DNA from: Hyphococcus sp.
Lineage (GTDB): Bacteria; Pseudomonadota; Alphaproteobacteria; Caulobacterales; Parvularculaceae
Assembly (NCBI GenBank): GCA_021776455.1
Contig: JAJFFX010000009.1
Coordinates: forward strand, 27,414-91,413
DNA length: 64,000 nucleotides
Reading direction: 5' to 3'
This document shows, one piece after another, positions 36,130 through 45,442 of the stretch (the first letter of the stretch is position 1; every line of letters begins with the position of its first letter). The translations under genes and the position numbers were made by a program. The notes beneath the pieces were generated by a model that had not been told where the DNA came from, searched no databases, and saw only the letters and a list, made by a program, of their open reading frames with translations.

Positions 36130-37500
36130 TCAGGCCGGATACCGCACCGCCAGCACTTCAAACAGCGCCCGAATCGCTTGCGCCTCGCCGCCCACTGGAC
36201 GGCCTGGCGCGGCCTTCGCCCGCCACGCATAAAGGTCAAAATGCATCCACGCGCCACCCACCGGCGTGAACCGCTTCAAGAACAGCGCCGCCGTCACCGA
36301 CCCCGCAAAAACCCCGCCGGAGATGTGATTGACGTCGGCGATCTGCGAGGACAGCATCGCATCATAATTGCGCCAGAGCGGCATCCGCCACACCGGGTCG
36401 GCGCATTTCTTTGACGCCGCTTGCAACGCGGCGGCAAGCGCGTCGTCGTCGCAGTAAAACGGCGCAAGTTCAGGCCCCAGCGCCACCCGCGCCGCGCCGG
36501 TAAGGGTCGCCAGCGATATCATCAGGTCGGGGTCCTCCTCGCCGCCAAGCGCCAGCGCGTCGGCCAGAACCAGCCGGCCTTCCGCGTCCGTGTTGCCAAT
36601 CTCAACGCTCAGGCCCTTGCGGCTGGCAAGCACATCACCGGGCCGGTAGGCGTTGCCGGCAACTGCGTTTTCCACCGCCGCGATCAGCACCCGCAAGCGC
36701 AGCTTCAAACCCGCCGCCATAATCATCCGCCCGAGCGCCAGAGCATGGGCGCCGCCGCCCATATCCTTTTTCATCAGCGCCATGCCGGCTGCGCCCTTCA
36801 TGTTGAGACCGCCGCTATCAAAGGTGACGCCCTTGCCGACCAGCGTGAGCTTTGGCGCAGCAGGATCGCCCCAAGTCAGATCAATCAACCGCGGCGCTGC
36901 TGCGGCGGCCCGTCCGACCGCGTGGATCATCGGAAACCCTTCCTCCAGGAGGGCGTCGCCGGCGATGACATTGATGGCGCCGCCGTATTCGTTAGAAATC
37001 ACCCGCGCCTCATATTCCAGCACTTCCGGCGTCATATCGGCGGCCGGGGTGTTCACAAGGTCGCGGACCAGACCGATGGCGGCGGCGGCGCGCAAAACCG
37101 CTTCCATATCGACGCCCGAAGGCGCAATCAGGCGCGCCGTCGCCGGCCTTTGCGATTTGTAACGATCAAAACGATAGCCGCCCATCAGCCAGCCGAGGCA
37201 GGCCAGCGGCGCTTCATCTTCGTTTAACCAAGCAGCAAAGCTATAATCGCCCCTGGGCAGCTTATCGGCGGCGGCGGCGGCTATGAACGGATCGCCGCCC
37301 TCGCCGAGGCCAAGTAATACCCCGTCTTCATTGGCGAGCACCGCGCCAGCCTCGCCGCTAAAGCCATTGGCGGCCGCAAGCTGCTTAAGGCTATCGGGAA
37401 GATCGGCCACATCCAGCCCTCCCTCTTTGACGGCATGGATCATCCGCGACGCCCTGGCGGCGCCGGCTTCATATTCTTGCAAGAGGTCGTTGCCCATCAA
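36130..37500 (-). CDS. M17 leucyl aminopeptidase
   Basis: This cytosolic metallo-aminopeptidase has two zinc/manganese ions. The metal-binding motifs are LVGKGVTFDSGGLNMKGAAG and the family signature NTDAEGRLVLADAL near residue 302; the catalytic Lys precedes the first. The N-terminal regulatory domain (about 1-150) is divergent, as in PepB-like members. The 456-residue length is normal. It is divergent from the TadD-like gene. Which of PepA or PepB it corresponds to cannot be decided by eye. Confidence 0.93.
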   Translation of the reverse strand: MMGNDLLQEYEAGAARASRMIHAVKEGGLDVADLPDSLKQLAAANGFSGEAGAVLANEDGVLLGLGEGGDPFIAAAAADKLPRGDYSFAAWLNEDEAPLACLGWLMGGYRFDRYKSQRPATARLIAPSGVDMEAVLRAAAAIGLVRDLVNTPAADMTPEVLEYEARVISNEYGGAINVIAGDALLEEGFPMIHAVGRAAAAAPRLIDLTWGDPAAPKLTLVGKGVTFDSGGLNMKGAAGMALMKKDMGGGAHALALGRMIMAAGLKLRLRVLIAAVENAVAGNAYRPGDVLASRKGLSVEIGNTDAEGRLVLADALALGGEEDPDLMISLATLTGAARVALGPELAPFYCDDDALAAALQAASKKCADPVWRMPLWRNYDAMLSSQIADVNHISGGVFAGSVTAALFLKRFTPVGGAWMHFDLYAWRAKAAPGRPVGGEAQAIRALFEVLAVRYPA

Positions 37501-37609
37501 TAATCCGTTAATTTGCTAATTTCGGTTGCACATTAAGCATATGCTTAAGGCTTTTTTGAACTCCTGTAGGCATGATCGCCCTGAAATTTTCAGTGATCGA
37601 GGCACAATC

Positions 37610-38599
37610 ATGACTCTCAGCCCTCTTCCGCTTGGCTTAAAAGTCGCCGGCATCGCCGCCGCCGCCATTTTGCTCCAGGCTTGCAGCACAACGCAAAAGA
37701 CCGCTTCCAACGGCGAGACCGCCCAATATCGCGACGCGATTGGCGTATTTTCAAGCTCTGTAGCCGATGAAACCATGGACCCAATCGCCGCCGCCGCCTT
37801 TTGGGGCACCCGGTACAACACCGACCAGTCCGATCCTACTGTTGCTACGCAATTTTCCAAATCCTTGCGTAGAATCAGCTCAGCCGAAGAGGCGGTGACC
37901 GTGATGCAAAAAGCCTCCGGGCTCCATCCCGACAATGCCGATGTCTCGCTAGAATATGGCAAGGTGCTGGTAGAGAGCGGCCGCTCTTTCGAGGCTGTGC
38001 GCCATCTTGAAAACGCCGTCACTGCCAACCCAACCGACTGGAGCGCTATTTCGGCTTATGGCGTGGCGCTCGACCAAATGGGTGAACATAGCGCGGCGCG
38101 TGTAAAATATGACCGCGCCTTGATGTTAGCGCCGCGCGCCGTCTCGGTGCTCAACAACAAAGGCCTTTCCTATGCGCTTGAGGGCAATCTGAAAAAAGCG
38201 GAAGCAACTCTCCGCAAGGCGGCCAGCAACGCCGGCGGCAATGCGCGCATTCGCCAGAACCTTGCTTTAGTGCTGGCGTTGTCTGGCGACATGACAGGCG
38301 CCGAACGTCTGGCCCGCTCTGATCTGCCGCCGCAAGTTGCAAATAACAATATCGATTATTTTCGCCAATTGATGAACCAGCCGGCCTATTGGGGCGAATA
38401 TGCGGCAACCAACGCCGACACGCCCAATTTCGACAACGTTCCTGCTGCACCGCTAACGCCGAGCCCCGGCCCGCAACTTCACGAACAACCCAAACCCGAA
38501 GAGAAAAAACCAGACGGCGCGCCGATTGCGTTGATCGAAACGACGCCGCTAACAAATGTTTCTGAAACCGTTGACGACGGATCAGATTCAGAACAATAG
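37610..38599 (+). CDS. tadD: TadD-like TPR lipoprotein
   Basis: The 329-residue protein has a lipoprotein signal (LGLKVAGIAAAAILLQAC, lipobox LQAC) and three or four TPR repeats between about residues 95 and 235, for example AVRHLENAVTANPTDWSAI. The C-terminal block RIRQNLALVLALSGDMTGAE followed by SDLPPQVANNNIDYFRQL is characteristic of TadD of Flp/Tad pilus systems. No other tad genes lie in this window, so a role in pilus assembly is by family only. The track start at 37526 is 28 codons too long. The gene ends with a strong terminator. Confidence 0.82.
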   Translation: MTLSPLPLGLKVAGIAAAAILLQACSTTQKTASNGETAQYRDAIGVFSSSVADETMDPIAAAAFWGTRYNTDQSDPTVATQFSKSLRRISSAEEAVTVMQKASGLHPDNADVSLEYGKVLVESGRSFEAVRHLENAVTANPTDWSAISAYGVALDQMGEHSAARVKYDRALMLAPRAVSVLNNKGLSYALEGNLKKAEATLRKAASNAGGNARIRQNLALVLALSGDMTGAERLARSDLPPQVANNNIDYFRQLMNQPAYWGEYAATNADTPNFDNVPAAPLTPSPGPQLHEQPKPEEKKPDGAPIALIETTPLTNVSETVDDGSDSEQ

Positions 38600-38637
38600 C
38601 CGTCGCATCAGTTTTGTTGCGTAAACAAGTTGCGTCG

Positions 38638-38671
38638 CCGCCCCGGCTTAACCGCCGGGGCGGTTTTTTTT
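38638..38671 (+). terminator. Terminator after the TadD-like gene
   Basis: CCGCCCCGGC-TTAACC-GCCGGGGCGG is a perfect 10-bp stem followed by eight T residues, a textbook intrinsic terminator in the plus direction. Confidence 0.95.
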
Positions 38672-38708
38672 GCGGGATGCGTATTGCAAAAAAGCACGCC
38701 GGAAACCT

Positions 38709-39125
38709 CTAACGGACCCAACCTTTGCGCTCGGCGTGCTTTGAATACCATATCAAAAATGCCGTCACCAGCAATTGCATCAACATGCCGATTATCGCCA
38801 CGTCTGGACCGGTCGCGCTATAGAAATGGGCCATCATCATAATTACGCCCAGCGCAGAGGCGATAAACAGATAAAACCCCGCCGCGTTTCTGAGCAAAAG
38901 TAAAATACAGCCAATCGCGCCGCCAAACACCGCAACGGCAAAACCGGCAGCAGCCCATGCCGGCCGGGCCTCGGCGATTGCACGATACGGCTCTGGCATA
39001 TTGGCGAGCGTTTCTGGGTTCATCTGCATAATGAAGTTCATCGCACCCATCAGATTCCAGACCAACGCGACTGCGCCGATTACCCAGAAACTCAAGTGAA
39101 CGCCGCTAGGGGTCTTATCGTTCAT
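38709..39125 (-). CDS. Four-helix membrane protein in the ArsR-AHSA1 operon
   Basis: This 138-residue protein has four membrane helices (about 12-32, 58-76, 80-98 and 103-125) with few charges between them. The first helix carries GAVALVWNLMGAMNFIMQM, a pattern seen in uncharacterised proteins often annotated loosely as transporters. It is the last gene of a three-gene minus-strand operon behind an ArsR regulator and an AHSA1 protein, 13 bp after the latter. Function is unknown. Confidence 0.72.
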   Translation of the reverse strand: MNDKTPSGVHLSFWVIGAVALVWNLMGAMNFIMQMNPETLANMPEPYRAIAEARPAWAAAGFAVAVFGGAIGCILLLLRNAAGFYLFIASALGVIMMMAHFYSATGPDVAIIGMLMQLLVTAFLIWYSKHAERKGWVR

Positions 39126-39138
39126 CGTAAGCCTCTAC

Positions 39139-39642
39139 TTATTTCTTCGCCTGCAACTCTGCGAAAATCTCATCCATAACAGCGTATCCGCCTTCCCAGC
39201 CTTTGCCCATATTGGCCACGACGCCGGCAAAACAGGCAATCTCAGCGGCGCTCGCCTCATAGGGCGCCCAGACCAGCCGCACCTTGGTCTTTGAGCCCTC
39301 ATCTTCAAACGTCACGGTTGTTAAAAGTACACTAGGCCAGTCCGGCATCTTTGGGTTTGATACGGCGTTCCACTGTTTATCTGTAGAGGAATGGTGATGC
39401 CAAACCAGCCGCTCCAGCGGCGCCACTTCTTTAAAAACCGCTTTACTGAGCATAGAGTTGTCACCCATTTTCATCTCATTGAGCCACTCACCGCCGGGCT
39501 TCAAATCAAATTTGTGGATGATTGTTTCGACGCCGGGACCATACCATCGCGACAGCAATTCAGGGTCAGTCCATGCGCGCCAAACCATTTCACGGGGCGC
39601 ATTGAATGTGCGATCAAGAATAAATTCTGGTGAATCACTCAT
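39139..39642 (-). CDS. AHSA1-type SRPBCC protein
   Basis: The 167-residue protein belongs to the START/SRPBCC superfamily, with a hydrophobic ligand cavity. It opens with FILDRTFNAPREMVWRAWTD and continues with LSRWYGPGVETII and GGEWLNEMKM, all typical of the AHSA1/ActA-COG3832 group. Ligand and role are unknown. The gene is 10 bp downstream of an ArsR regulator, a very common pairing in which the regulator controls the SRPBCC gene. Confidence 0.9.
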   Translation of the reverse strand: MSDSPEFILDRTFNAPREMVWRAWTDPELLSRWYGPGVETIIHKFDLKPGGEWLNEMKMGDNSMLSKAVFKEVAPLERLVWHHHSSTDKQWNAVSNPKMPDWPSVLLTTVTFEDEGSKTKVRLVWAPYEASAAEIACFAGVVANMGKGWEGGYAVMDEIFAELQAKK

Positions 39643-39652
39643 TGTTGGTTTC

Positions 39653-40006
39653 CTATTCCTTTGTTGTCTGTATGCGAATTAGAATGTCATCAAGCTGGTC
39701 GAAACTAGTCTCCCAAAACGCCTTAAATTCGGTTAGCCATTCGACAGCCGCAGCCATAGTTTCAGCTTTCAACATCGCGGGGCGGCGTTGCTCATCAACA
39801 TCTCTCTCAATCAACCCGGCCCGCTCAAGCACCTTCAAATGTCTCGAAACAGCGGGTTGGCTAATTGCAAATGGCGCCGCGATCTCATTGACCGAAGCCT
39901 GCCCGCCCGCAAGCCGGGACAATATCGCCCGCCGCGTCGGGTCAGCCAGGGCCGCAAAGACGGCATCCAGATTCGGTTGTCGCTCTATATAACCAATATG
40001 TTCCAT
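39653..40006 (-). CDS. ArsR-family transcriptional regulator
   Basis: The 117-residue winged-helix repressor has ALADPTRRAILSRLAGGQAS, the recognition helix FAISQPAVSRHLKVLERAGL, and a wing IERDVDEQRRPAML. No metal-binding cysteine motif (such as ELCVCDL) is present, so it is of the metal-independent group that usually controls SRPBCC genes. It is the first gene of the operon and probably represses it. Confidence 0.92.
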   Translation of the reverse strand: MEHIGYIERQPNLDAVFAALADPTRRAILSRLAGGQASVNEIAAPFAISQPAVSRHLKVLERAGLIERDVDEQRRPAMLKAETMAAAVEWLTEFKAFWETSFDQLDDILIRIQTTKE

Positions 40007-40012
40007 AATGAT

Positions 40013-40034
40013 ACTGTTATAGAAGCAATACAGT
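40013..40034 (-). promoter_or_regulatory. Possible operator/promoter upstream of arsR
   Basis: ACTGT and ACAGT are inverted copies 12 bp apart, ending six bases before the arsR start codon. An ArsR protein often binds such a site in its own promoter. The stretch between them contains TTGCTT and TATAAC-like text on the minus strand. The repeat is short, so this is only a suggestion. Confidence 0.3.
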
Positions 40035-40098
40035 CACGTCAATAGGTTTCATCCGGCAGATAAATTTGTAGCGGCAAATGCTGATGACCGCCGTCGCT

Positions 40099-41652
40099 TT
40101 AAATTTCGTCTTTCGCTGAAGCTGGCTGACTTGCGGCTTTCACCTCATCGAACCAGGCAGCGCGCAGAGCGATCAACACCGCGCCCATCGCAATCAGAAT
40201 AAACAGCCCCGGCAAGCCGCCGAGATTGGACAACATGCGAATGCCGGCAATGCCGGTCGTCGCCGTCATAACCCAGGCGATGGCGCCAACAAGCGCGCCC
40301 CAGAACACTTTGACGGCAAGCGCAGGTTTTCCGTGTTGCCCGCCCGGCGCATCCGGCTTGAGGCAAACGCCGGCAATCGAATGGGTGTTGGAATCCATCG
40401 CTGTGACAAATGAAATGAACGTCACCGCAACAAACGCAACGATAATAAAGCCGGTCAGAGGCAGGGTCTGAAACAAGGCATAGATCACCGCTTCCGGTCC
40501 GTCATTGTTCAACGCCGCCGTCAGCGCACCGCCGGTCGCGACGTCAATTTCAATCGTCGCGCCGCCAAACACCATCATCCATAAGGCGCCGAACGCCGCC
40601 GGCGCCGCGAGGTTGAACATCAAAAACTCGCGCACCGTATAACCAACGGCAATCCGCCCAAGGAACAATGCGGTGATCGGCGCCCAGGCGAGCCAATTCG
40701 CGAAATAAAACACCGTCCAATCGCGGGTCCATTGGTCGCCCGCGCGTTCGCCGAAGCTGAGACTGCGGGGAATAAATTGCACCACATACTCCATGAGCGC
40801 CTCGCCGCCGAGCGATAAGATTGCAAGGCTCGGTCCGGTGAGAAAAACGAATATGCACAGTGCAAAGAAGAATTTGACATTCAAGTCGGACAGAATTTTT
40901 ATGCCGCGTTGAATGCCGCTCACCGATGAGGCGACAAAGAAAATAACGATTGCAACCGTAACCCCGAGCCGCATCAGCGCGCCGTCATGCCAGCCGGCAA
41001 CGGTGTGAAGACCGCCGGCAATCGTCATCACGCCGGCGCCAAGCGAAGCGGCCACTCCCGCGACCAGGGCATAAAGACCAATAGCATCGATAATCGCGCC
41101 GCCGCGCCCGGTCGCCGCGCGGCCGAACACCAGCGACAAAGGTCCGCTTAAGGAATAAGGCCGCCCGAGATTGTAGTGCGCCAACGCAAAAGCCAGCGCC
41201 GGCACGGTGTAGATTGCGTAAGGCGTGATGGTCCAATGCATAAACATCGACGACAATGCAAACCGTGCTGCGCCGCCTGAGCGCGCTTCAACGCCGGCAA
41301 AATCCGGCGGACTGTTAACGTGAAACATCGACTCGGCCGTGCCCCAAAATAAAATTCCGGTGGCGATGGTCGTGCACAAAGTGATAGCAAACCAGTTCCA
41401 GCGGCTCAATATCGGTTTGGCCGTCGGACCGCCAATCCGCACCGCGCCAAGCGATGACAAACCGACCCACGCGAGCAAAGCCACCGCGGCAAAAGAAGCA
41501 AGGCTGAAAAGCCAGTCAAACCGGCTCAATATCCAGTTATTGGCGGTGGTGACGGCGGCATGAAAATTGTCAAAATCGGCAAGGCTGAACGCCAGCGCCA
41601 AGAGCAACAGGACGACCGGCGGCCAGAACACCAGGGCGCGGATCGATTTCAA
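40099..41652 (-). CDS. BCCT-family transporter (betaine/choline/carnitine)
   Basis: The 517-residue protein has about twelve helices and the BCCT layout, normally sodium- or proton-coupled uptake of quaternary ammonium compounds. Family features are WGTAESMFHVNSPP, FALSSMFMHWTITPYAIYTV with its conserved Trp-rich helix, and SDLNVKFFFALCIFVFLTGP. The later TM region ATDSNTHS-like text reads FVTAMDSNTHSIAGV. Substrate cannot be determined by eye. It is a single gene, with a 565-bp gap before the glycan locus. Confidence 0.9.
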   Translation of the reverse strand: MKSIRALVFWPPVVLLLLALAFSLADFDNFHAAVTTANNWILSRFDWLFSLASFAAVALLAWVGLSSLGAVRIGGPTAKPILSRWNWFAITLCTTIATGILFWGTAESMFHVNSPPDFAGVEARSGGAARFALSSMFMHWTITPYAIYTVPALAFALAHYNLGRPYSLSGPLSLVFGRAATGRGGAIIDAIGLYALVAGVAASLGAGVMTIAGGLHTVAGWHDGALMRLGVTVAIVIFFVASSVSGIQRGIKILSDLNVKFFFALCIFVFLTGPSLAILSLGGEALMEYVVQFIPRSLSFGERAGDQWTRDWTVFYFANWLAWAPITALFLGRIAVGYTVREFLMFNLAAPAAFGALWMMVFGGATIEIDVATGGALTAALNNDGPEAVIYALFQTLPLTGFIIVAFVAVTFISFVTAMDSNTHSIAGVCLKPDAPGGQHGKPALAVKVFWGALVGAIAWVMTATTGIAGIRMLSNLGGLPGLFILIAMGAVLIALRAAWFDEVKAASQPASAKDEI

Positions 41653-42217
41653 GGTGGCTACAAAGATCGGGCGGCTCCCTCGCGGTAATGGATAGCAAAA
41701 CTACCCTGCCATTGCATCGCGCCCAATGGGCTCGGCCACCTTCAATATAGATCAACACCGCCACTGCGGGCAATTGCAAAAGGTGGATGCACTCCACATC
41801 AAGTGTGCGTGTTCGCTCACATAAATTACTGGCCATGGAAAAAGCCAATTAAGATGGGCTTCTTCACCGTCTAGCCAACAGACCGAATGATAAGCGCCGC
41901 TTATTATTTATACTGCTTTCCTTGCATATGCCGTATTTAATTTACGGGCTTTCTTTTTATGAACAAGCAAGGTTGTCATTTCGCAAGAACTGCTCAACCG
42001 TATCTATTTGACGGTCTCTCATTCTTATGAGGTGTTTAGTCCCGGGAAGTGATGGCTGACGAATTCAAGCTTGCGGTCGGGTATTCTACTGTTGGCAAGC
42101 ATTAAGTCTGCTGCTAAGGACCGGATTACACTTCTCAACTTTTAGGGCCGCGAAAAGGAATATTGCAGTGCAGCCAGGGCGTTCGAGTTTCAGTGCGACT
42201 GCCTGCGTGAGGTGATC
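41653..42217. other. Intergenic region at the left edge of the glycan island
   Basis: This 565-bp stretch has no supported gene. It holds the left copy of the 28-nt island repeat at 42030-42057. From about 41890 onward the sequence turns more AT-rich than the BCCT side. I found no tRNA fragment by eye. Confidence 0.6.
42030..42057 (+). repeat. Left copy of 28-nt direct repeat flanking the glycan island
   Basis: AGGTGTTTAGTCCCGGGAAG then TGATGGCT. It matches 57951-57978 at 26 of 28 positions in the same orientation. The first 19 bases also match the left arm of the palindrome at 7740 apart from one substitution and one extra G. Possible IS end or recombination site; type unknown. Confidence 0.8.
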
Positions 42218-43951
42218 ATGACAATAGCCGCTCGAGGCCGGAGGAATATGTCCCGCTACGCATCGCGAGCAGTGGCGTTTATTTTTCGCACCATTAATAC
42301 TATCAGAATACAGATTATAAACTCCAACCTCCTTGACCGACGTTACCGATTTATCGTTTTTTTGATGTCGTTTGTTGCGCATGTTCCTTTCCTGTTCGGC
42401 CGATACCTACCGCGCGAAAGCCTGAAGTATTTTTCGGCTGACGAAAATGCATTGATCAGGGTAATCTTGCGCTATCAAGAGCACATAAGAGGTGGCGATT
42501 GGGCTGCGCTGCTATCTGAGCGTCTCGAATATGGGTACGGGTATCTATACCACCTTAGCTATTCGATCCTTACTTACCCTTTCGCCGAGATGGCCGGCGA
42601 TGAAGGTATTCTCGCTTTTGGAAGGTTGATTTCGACAGTTCTGGAATGCGGCACAGTCGTTTTCGTCTGCGTGATTGTGCGCAGGCTGGGCGTCCACGCC
42701 TATGTGGCGGTGCTTGTCGGTGTGGCGATGGCGTTTACGCCGGGGCTGATCGTCATGCATAAACCACTCTCTGCAGAGCAGCTAAGTAACTTCCTGATTG
42801 TCGCCTCGGCATGGGCTGCCCTTGCCATGCCCTTACAATCCTTTCGCACGAACCTTTTTTTGGTCAGCACTCTTGCCGGCGCTGCAATATCGGTAAAATT
42901 CAATGCCGCTCTTCTGGGGCCGGTTTTTGCAGGTATTATTCTAACCCGAATTTATCTGCATCGGGGCGCGATGCTAGCTTCTGTAAAACTACATAGCAAA
43001 AATATACGTATTATCGCTGCGGATTTCGCTGTTCTCGCCGCAGGCCTTGGCACATTTTTTATCTGGAACCTGCCAATACTCGTCTCTGCGCGGTCGCGCG
43101 GTCATTTTCTTGATTGGCTCGTTGTTCAATATGAATCGAACCAAAATTCCCAAAAAGGCAAGGTCAATTACCGCGGAATCGAAGAATGGTGGCCCAAGAT
43201 CGACCTCTATTTCGGTGACAACACTCTACTACCATGGTTGTTGCTGTCAGCAGTTGTGGCCGGCATTATCGCCTTGTTTTTAAAAAACGGAAAAACAATC
43301 GCGGGTTTCTCGATTGTGTCATTGCTTTGGGTCATTGCGCCGTCTGCCTATGTCATTTTCTCAGTCAAGAAAATTTGGCTTTGGTATTTGGTCCTTCCGG
43401 GCTTCTTTTTGCTAGTTGGCCCAGCCTGCCTTTATGCAACGGGGCAACGGCTTTACACCGCCGGTGCGCGGATGGCCGGCGCTTTCGCTGGCTTGGCCGC
43501 AGTGTCTTTTATAGTTGCTCACCTTTGCGCGGTGCTACCCGATTATGCAAATTTCGCGACCCAGAGGTGGCAGGAAACTGAGCGCCCAGATTTTCTTGAT
43601 ATGGAAGCAATGCGCATCGCGGTAACACGCGAAATCGAAGGAAATCTAAGCCAAACGTCAATAATCGTTGATACGCGAGTGACTTTGCCCCTCGATGAGT
43701 GGCGAGGCAACGGTGCAAAAATATCAGCGCGCCCCTTGCCCAGTGTCAGCGAAGATATCATTGTACGCATGAAGCCCGACTATATCATTATTCGACATTG
43801 GGGATACGTTCATCACCACGGCAATCGTAAAAAAGCGTTAGCTGAGTTTCAAGCAAAACTCGATTCTGTGTGCGAGAAAAAGAATCTGTGCTATGCTGAA
43901 CATCAACGGTACGATCTTTCAAAGACACTGGTCTATAAAATCAAGAGCTGA
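42218..43951 (+). CDS. GT-C-type membrane glycosyltransferase (PMT/ArnT-like)
   Basis: This 577-residue protein has about ten membrane helices and a soluble C-terminal tail of about 110 residues. The first periplasmic loop after helix 1 contains FSADENALIRVIL, an acidic motif as used by GT-C enzymes that take sugar from polyprenyl phosphate. No clear PMT_2 signature beyond this is visible, so GT39/83 likeness is by topology. Two starts have good ribosome sites: ATG 42218 after GAGGTGATC and ATG 42248 after GGAGGAA; I use the first. It is the first gene inside the island, 160 bp after the left repeat, followed by a 418-bp gap before the rfb genes. Confidence 0.72.
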   Translation: MTIAARGRRNMSRYASRAVAFIFRTINTIRIQIINSNLLDRRYRFIVFLMSFVAHVPFLFGRYLPRESLKYFSADENALIRVILRYQEHIRGGDWAALLSERLEYGYGYLYHLSYSILTYPFAEMAGDEGILAFGRLISTVLECGTVVFVCVIVRRLGVHAYVAVLVGVAMAFTPGLIVMHKPLSAEQLSNFLIVASAWAALAMPLQSFRTNLFLVSTLAGAAISVKFNAALLGPVFAGIILTRIYLHRGAMLASVKLHSKNIRIIAADFAVLAAGLGTFFIWNLPILVSARSRGHFLDWLVVQYESNQNSQKGKVNYRGIEEWWPKIDLYFGDNTLLPWLLLSAVVAGIIALFLKNGKTIAGFSIVSLLWVIAPSAYVIFSVKKIWLWYLVLPGFFLLVGPACLYATGQRLYTAGARMAGAFAGLAAVSFIVAHLCAVLPDYANFATQRWQETERPDFLDMEAMRIAVTREIEGNLSQTSIIVDTRVTLPLDEWRGNGAKISARPLPSVSEDIIVRMKPDYIIIRHWGYVHHHGNRKKALAEFQAKLDSVCEKKNLCYAEHQRYDLSKTLVYKIKS

Positions 43952-44369
43952 AGACTTCACGGCGCCCTTGTCATTGATTCGGTAGCAATTCATCACGCGG
44001 CGATGTTTAGCGAGACAGAGCCGCTTGTGCGCCGTTCAATTTCAACAACCCGACTACTGAGAGCGACCAGCCTCATCAAGGGCATCGTTTATCAAAAAAA
44101 TCAGACTGTGCTTGCTGATTTTTAAAGTCCGAAGAAGACAATATATTGGTTTAGCGGCCCTAACGGGATTGAAATATGTTGAGTGGTAATCGGTGCTTTT
44201 AACCTCAAACTGGGGACCCAAACAGGCCTCATAAGCCGCGCGAAAAGCTCGTAAATCGCTGTTGCCTCGGTTTAACCGTAACAAGTCTGGCTGACAAAGC
44301 CGTACTTTTTCGGCTTTGTTTACATGACCAGGCGATTGCGTTAATCGATCGCGAGCGCAGGAGCATAGT
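43952..44369. other. Intergenic region before the rfb run
   Basis: These 418 bp contain no supported gene. The minus-strand ORF 44054-44509 overlaps rfbG and has no family features. A 9-bp hairpin lies near the right end. Confidence 0.55.
44294..44322 (+). terminator. Hairpin upstream of rfbG (weak terminator or leader structure)
   Basis: ACAAAGCCG-TACTTTTT-CGGCTTTGT is a perfect 9-bp stem followed by TTA. It ends about 50 bp before the rfbG start, so it could terminate read-through from the gene at 42218 or act in the rfb leader. The T-tract is short. Confidence 0.45.
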
Positions 44370-45437
44370 GTGCAAGAGTGGGAAGAAACAATCGCAAGGC
44401 GTCGAGTTCTGGTGACCGGACATACCGGGTTCACAGGCTCATGGCTTTGCCTGTGGCTGCATATGTTGGGATGTAAAATTTCCGGCCTCTCGCTGGCTCC
44501 AAACACCACGCCATCGCTTTACGAACTTTTGGCGGCGGATGATTTTATCGATTCCCATATCCAAGACATCCGAGACGCCTCAGCAACAGCCAAGATCATT
44601 AAAGACGTCGAGCCTGACTGCATTATCCATTTGGCTGCACAACCCCTGGTACGCGCCTCATATTCAGACCCTATCACGACATTCAGCACCAATGTCATGG
44701 GAACGGCGCATGTCCTTGAAGCGGCTCGCAATTGCAAGCCTGTCAAGTCACTCGTTTGTGTGACGACCGACAAGGTCTATCAGAATAAAGAATGGATCTG
44801 GCCGTACAGGGAGACAGACACTCTTGGTGGAAAAGACCCTTATAGCGCCTCGAAGTCAGCGACAGAAATGGTCGTTGAAACTTATCGGCAGGCACTTAAT
44901 CCGCATGGAAACAACTTTGCAATGGCGTCCGCCAGGGGCGGAAACATCATCGGCGGCGGCGATTGGGCAGAAGATAGAATTGTCCCGGATTTTGTTCGTG
45001 CCGTGACGGATAAAAATGAGCTTGTGTTGCGAAATCCAGAAGCAACCCGGCCGTGGCAGCACGTTTTGGCGCTAGTTCAGGGATATTTGATGTTGACGGC
45101 GCATCTCCTTGAAGATCGTGAAAACGCAGAGGGCGCTTGGAATTTTGGCCCAAGAAACAACGAGGCCGCAAGTGTTCGCACGCTCGTTGAGGGGTTTTCC
45201 AAGCATTGGGAGCGCCCTAGGATTGATTTTCAAGTAAGTGAATATCATGAAGCTCATTTCCTGGCATTGGACAGTACGAAAGCGCGCTCGGAACTCAACT
45301 GGTCCCCACCTTGGGCATTTGACGATGTCCTGCGCGAAACGGCGCAATGGTATGCGGCCGTTCTTGGTGGTGACCGCAGCGCCATTGAGGCTTGTCGTGA
45401 GCAACTCAATGCATACCGAACAGGGTTGAACTCGTAG
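44370..45437 (+). CDS. rfbG: CDP-glucose 4,6-dehydratase
   Basis: RfbG converts CDP-glucose to CDP-4-keto-6-deoxyglucose, the entry point to CDP-linked deoxysugars. The short-chain dehydrogenase NAD motif is VLVTGHTGFTGSWL near residue 13. The catalytic YxxxK is DPYSASKSATEM, and the characteristic block NPEATRPWQHVLALVQGYL is near 225. Length (355 aa) is normal. The start is GTG 44370 with AGGAG eight bases upstream. It works with RfbF, encoded three genes downstream, which makes its substrate. No RfbH-type 3-dehydrase is present, so the product is likely a 6-deoxy and not a 3,6-dideoxy sugar. Confidence 0.95.
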   Translation: MQEWEETIARRRVLVTGHTGFTGSWLCLWLHMLGCKISGLSLAPNTTPSLYELLAADDFIDSHIQDIRDASATAKIIKDVEPDCIIHLAAQPLVRASYSDPITTFSTNVMGTAHVLEAARNCKPVKSLVCVTTDKVYQNKEWIWPYRETDTLGGKDPYSASKSATEMVVETYRQALNPHGNNFAMASARGGNIIGGGDWAEDRIVPDFVRAVTDKNELVLRNPEATRPWQHVLALVQGYLMLTAHLLEDRENAEGAWNFGPRNNEAASVRTLVEGFSKHWERPRIDFQVSEYHEAHFLALDSTKARSELNWSPPWAFDDVLRETAQWYAAVLGGDRSAIEACREQLNAYRTGLNS

Positions 45438-45442
45438 CGCCA

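Noticed and set aside
36421-37227. Plus-strand ORF of 268 codons opposite the M17 aminopeptidase
   Set aside because: Antisense shadow; the minus-strand protein has intact metal-binding motifs.
44054-44509. Minus-strand ORF of 151 codons between the GT-C gene and rfbG
   Set aside because: It overlaps the rfbG start, has cysteine- and histidine-rich random-looking composition and no ribosome site.
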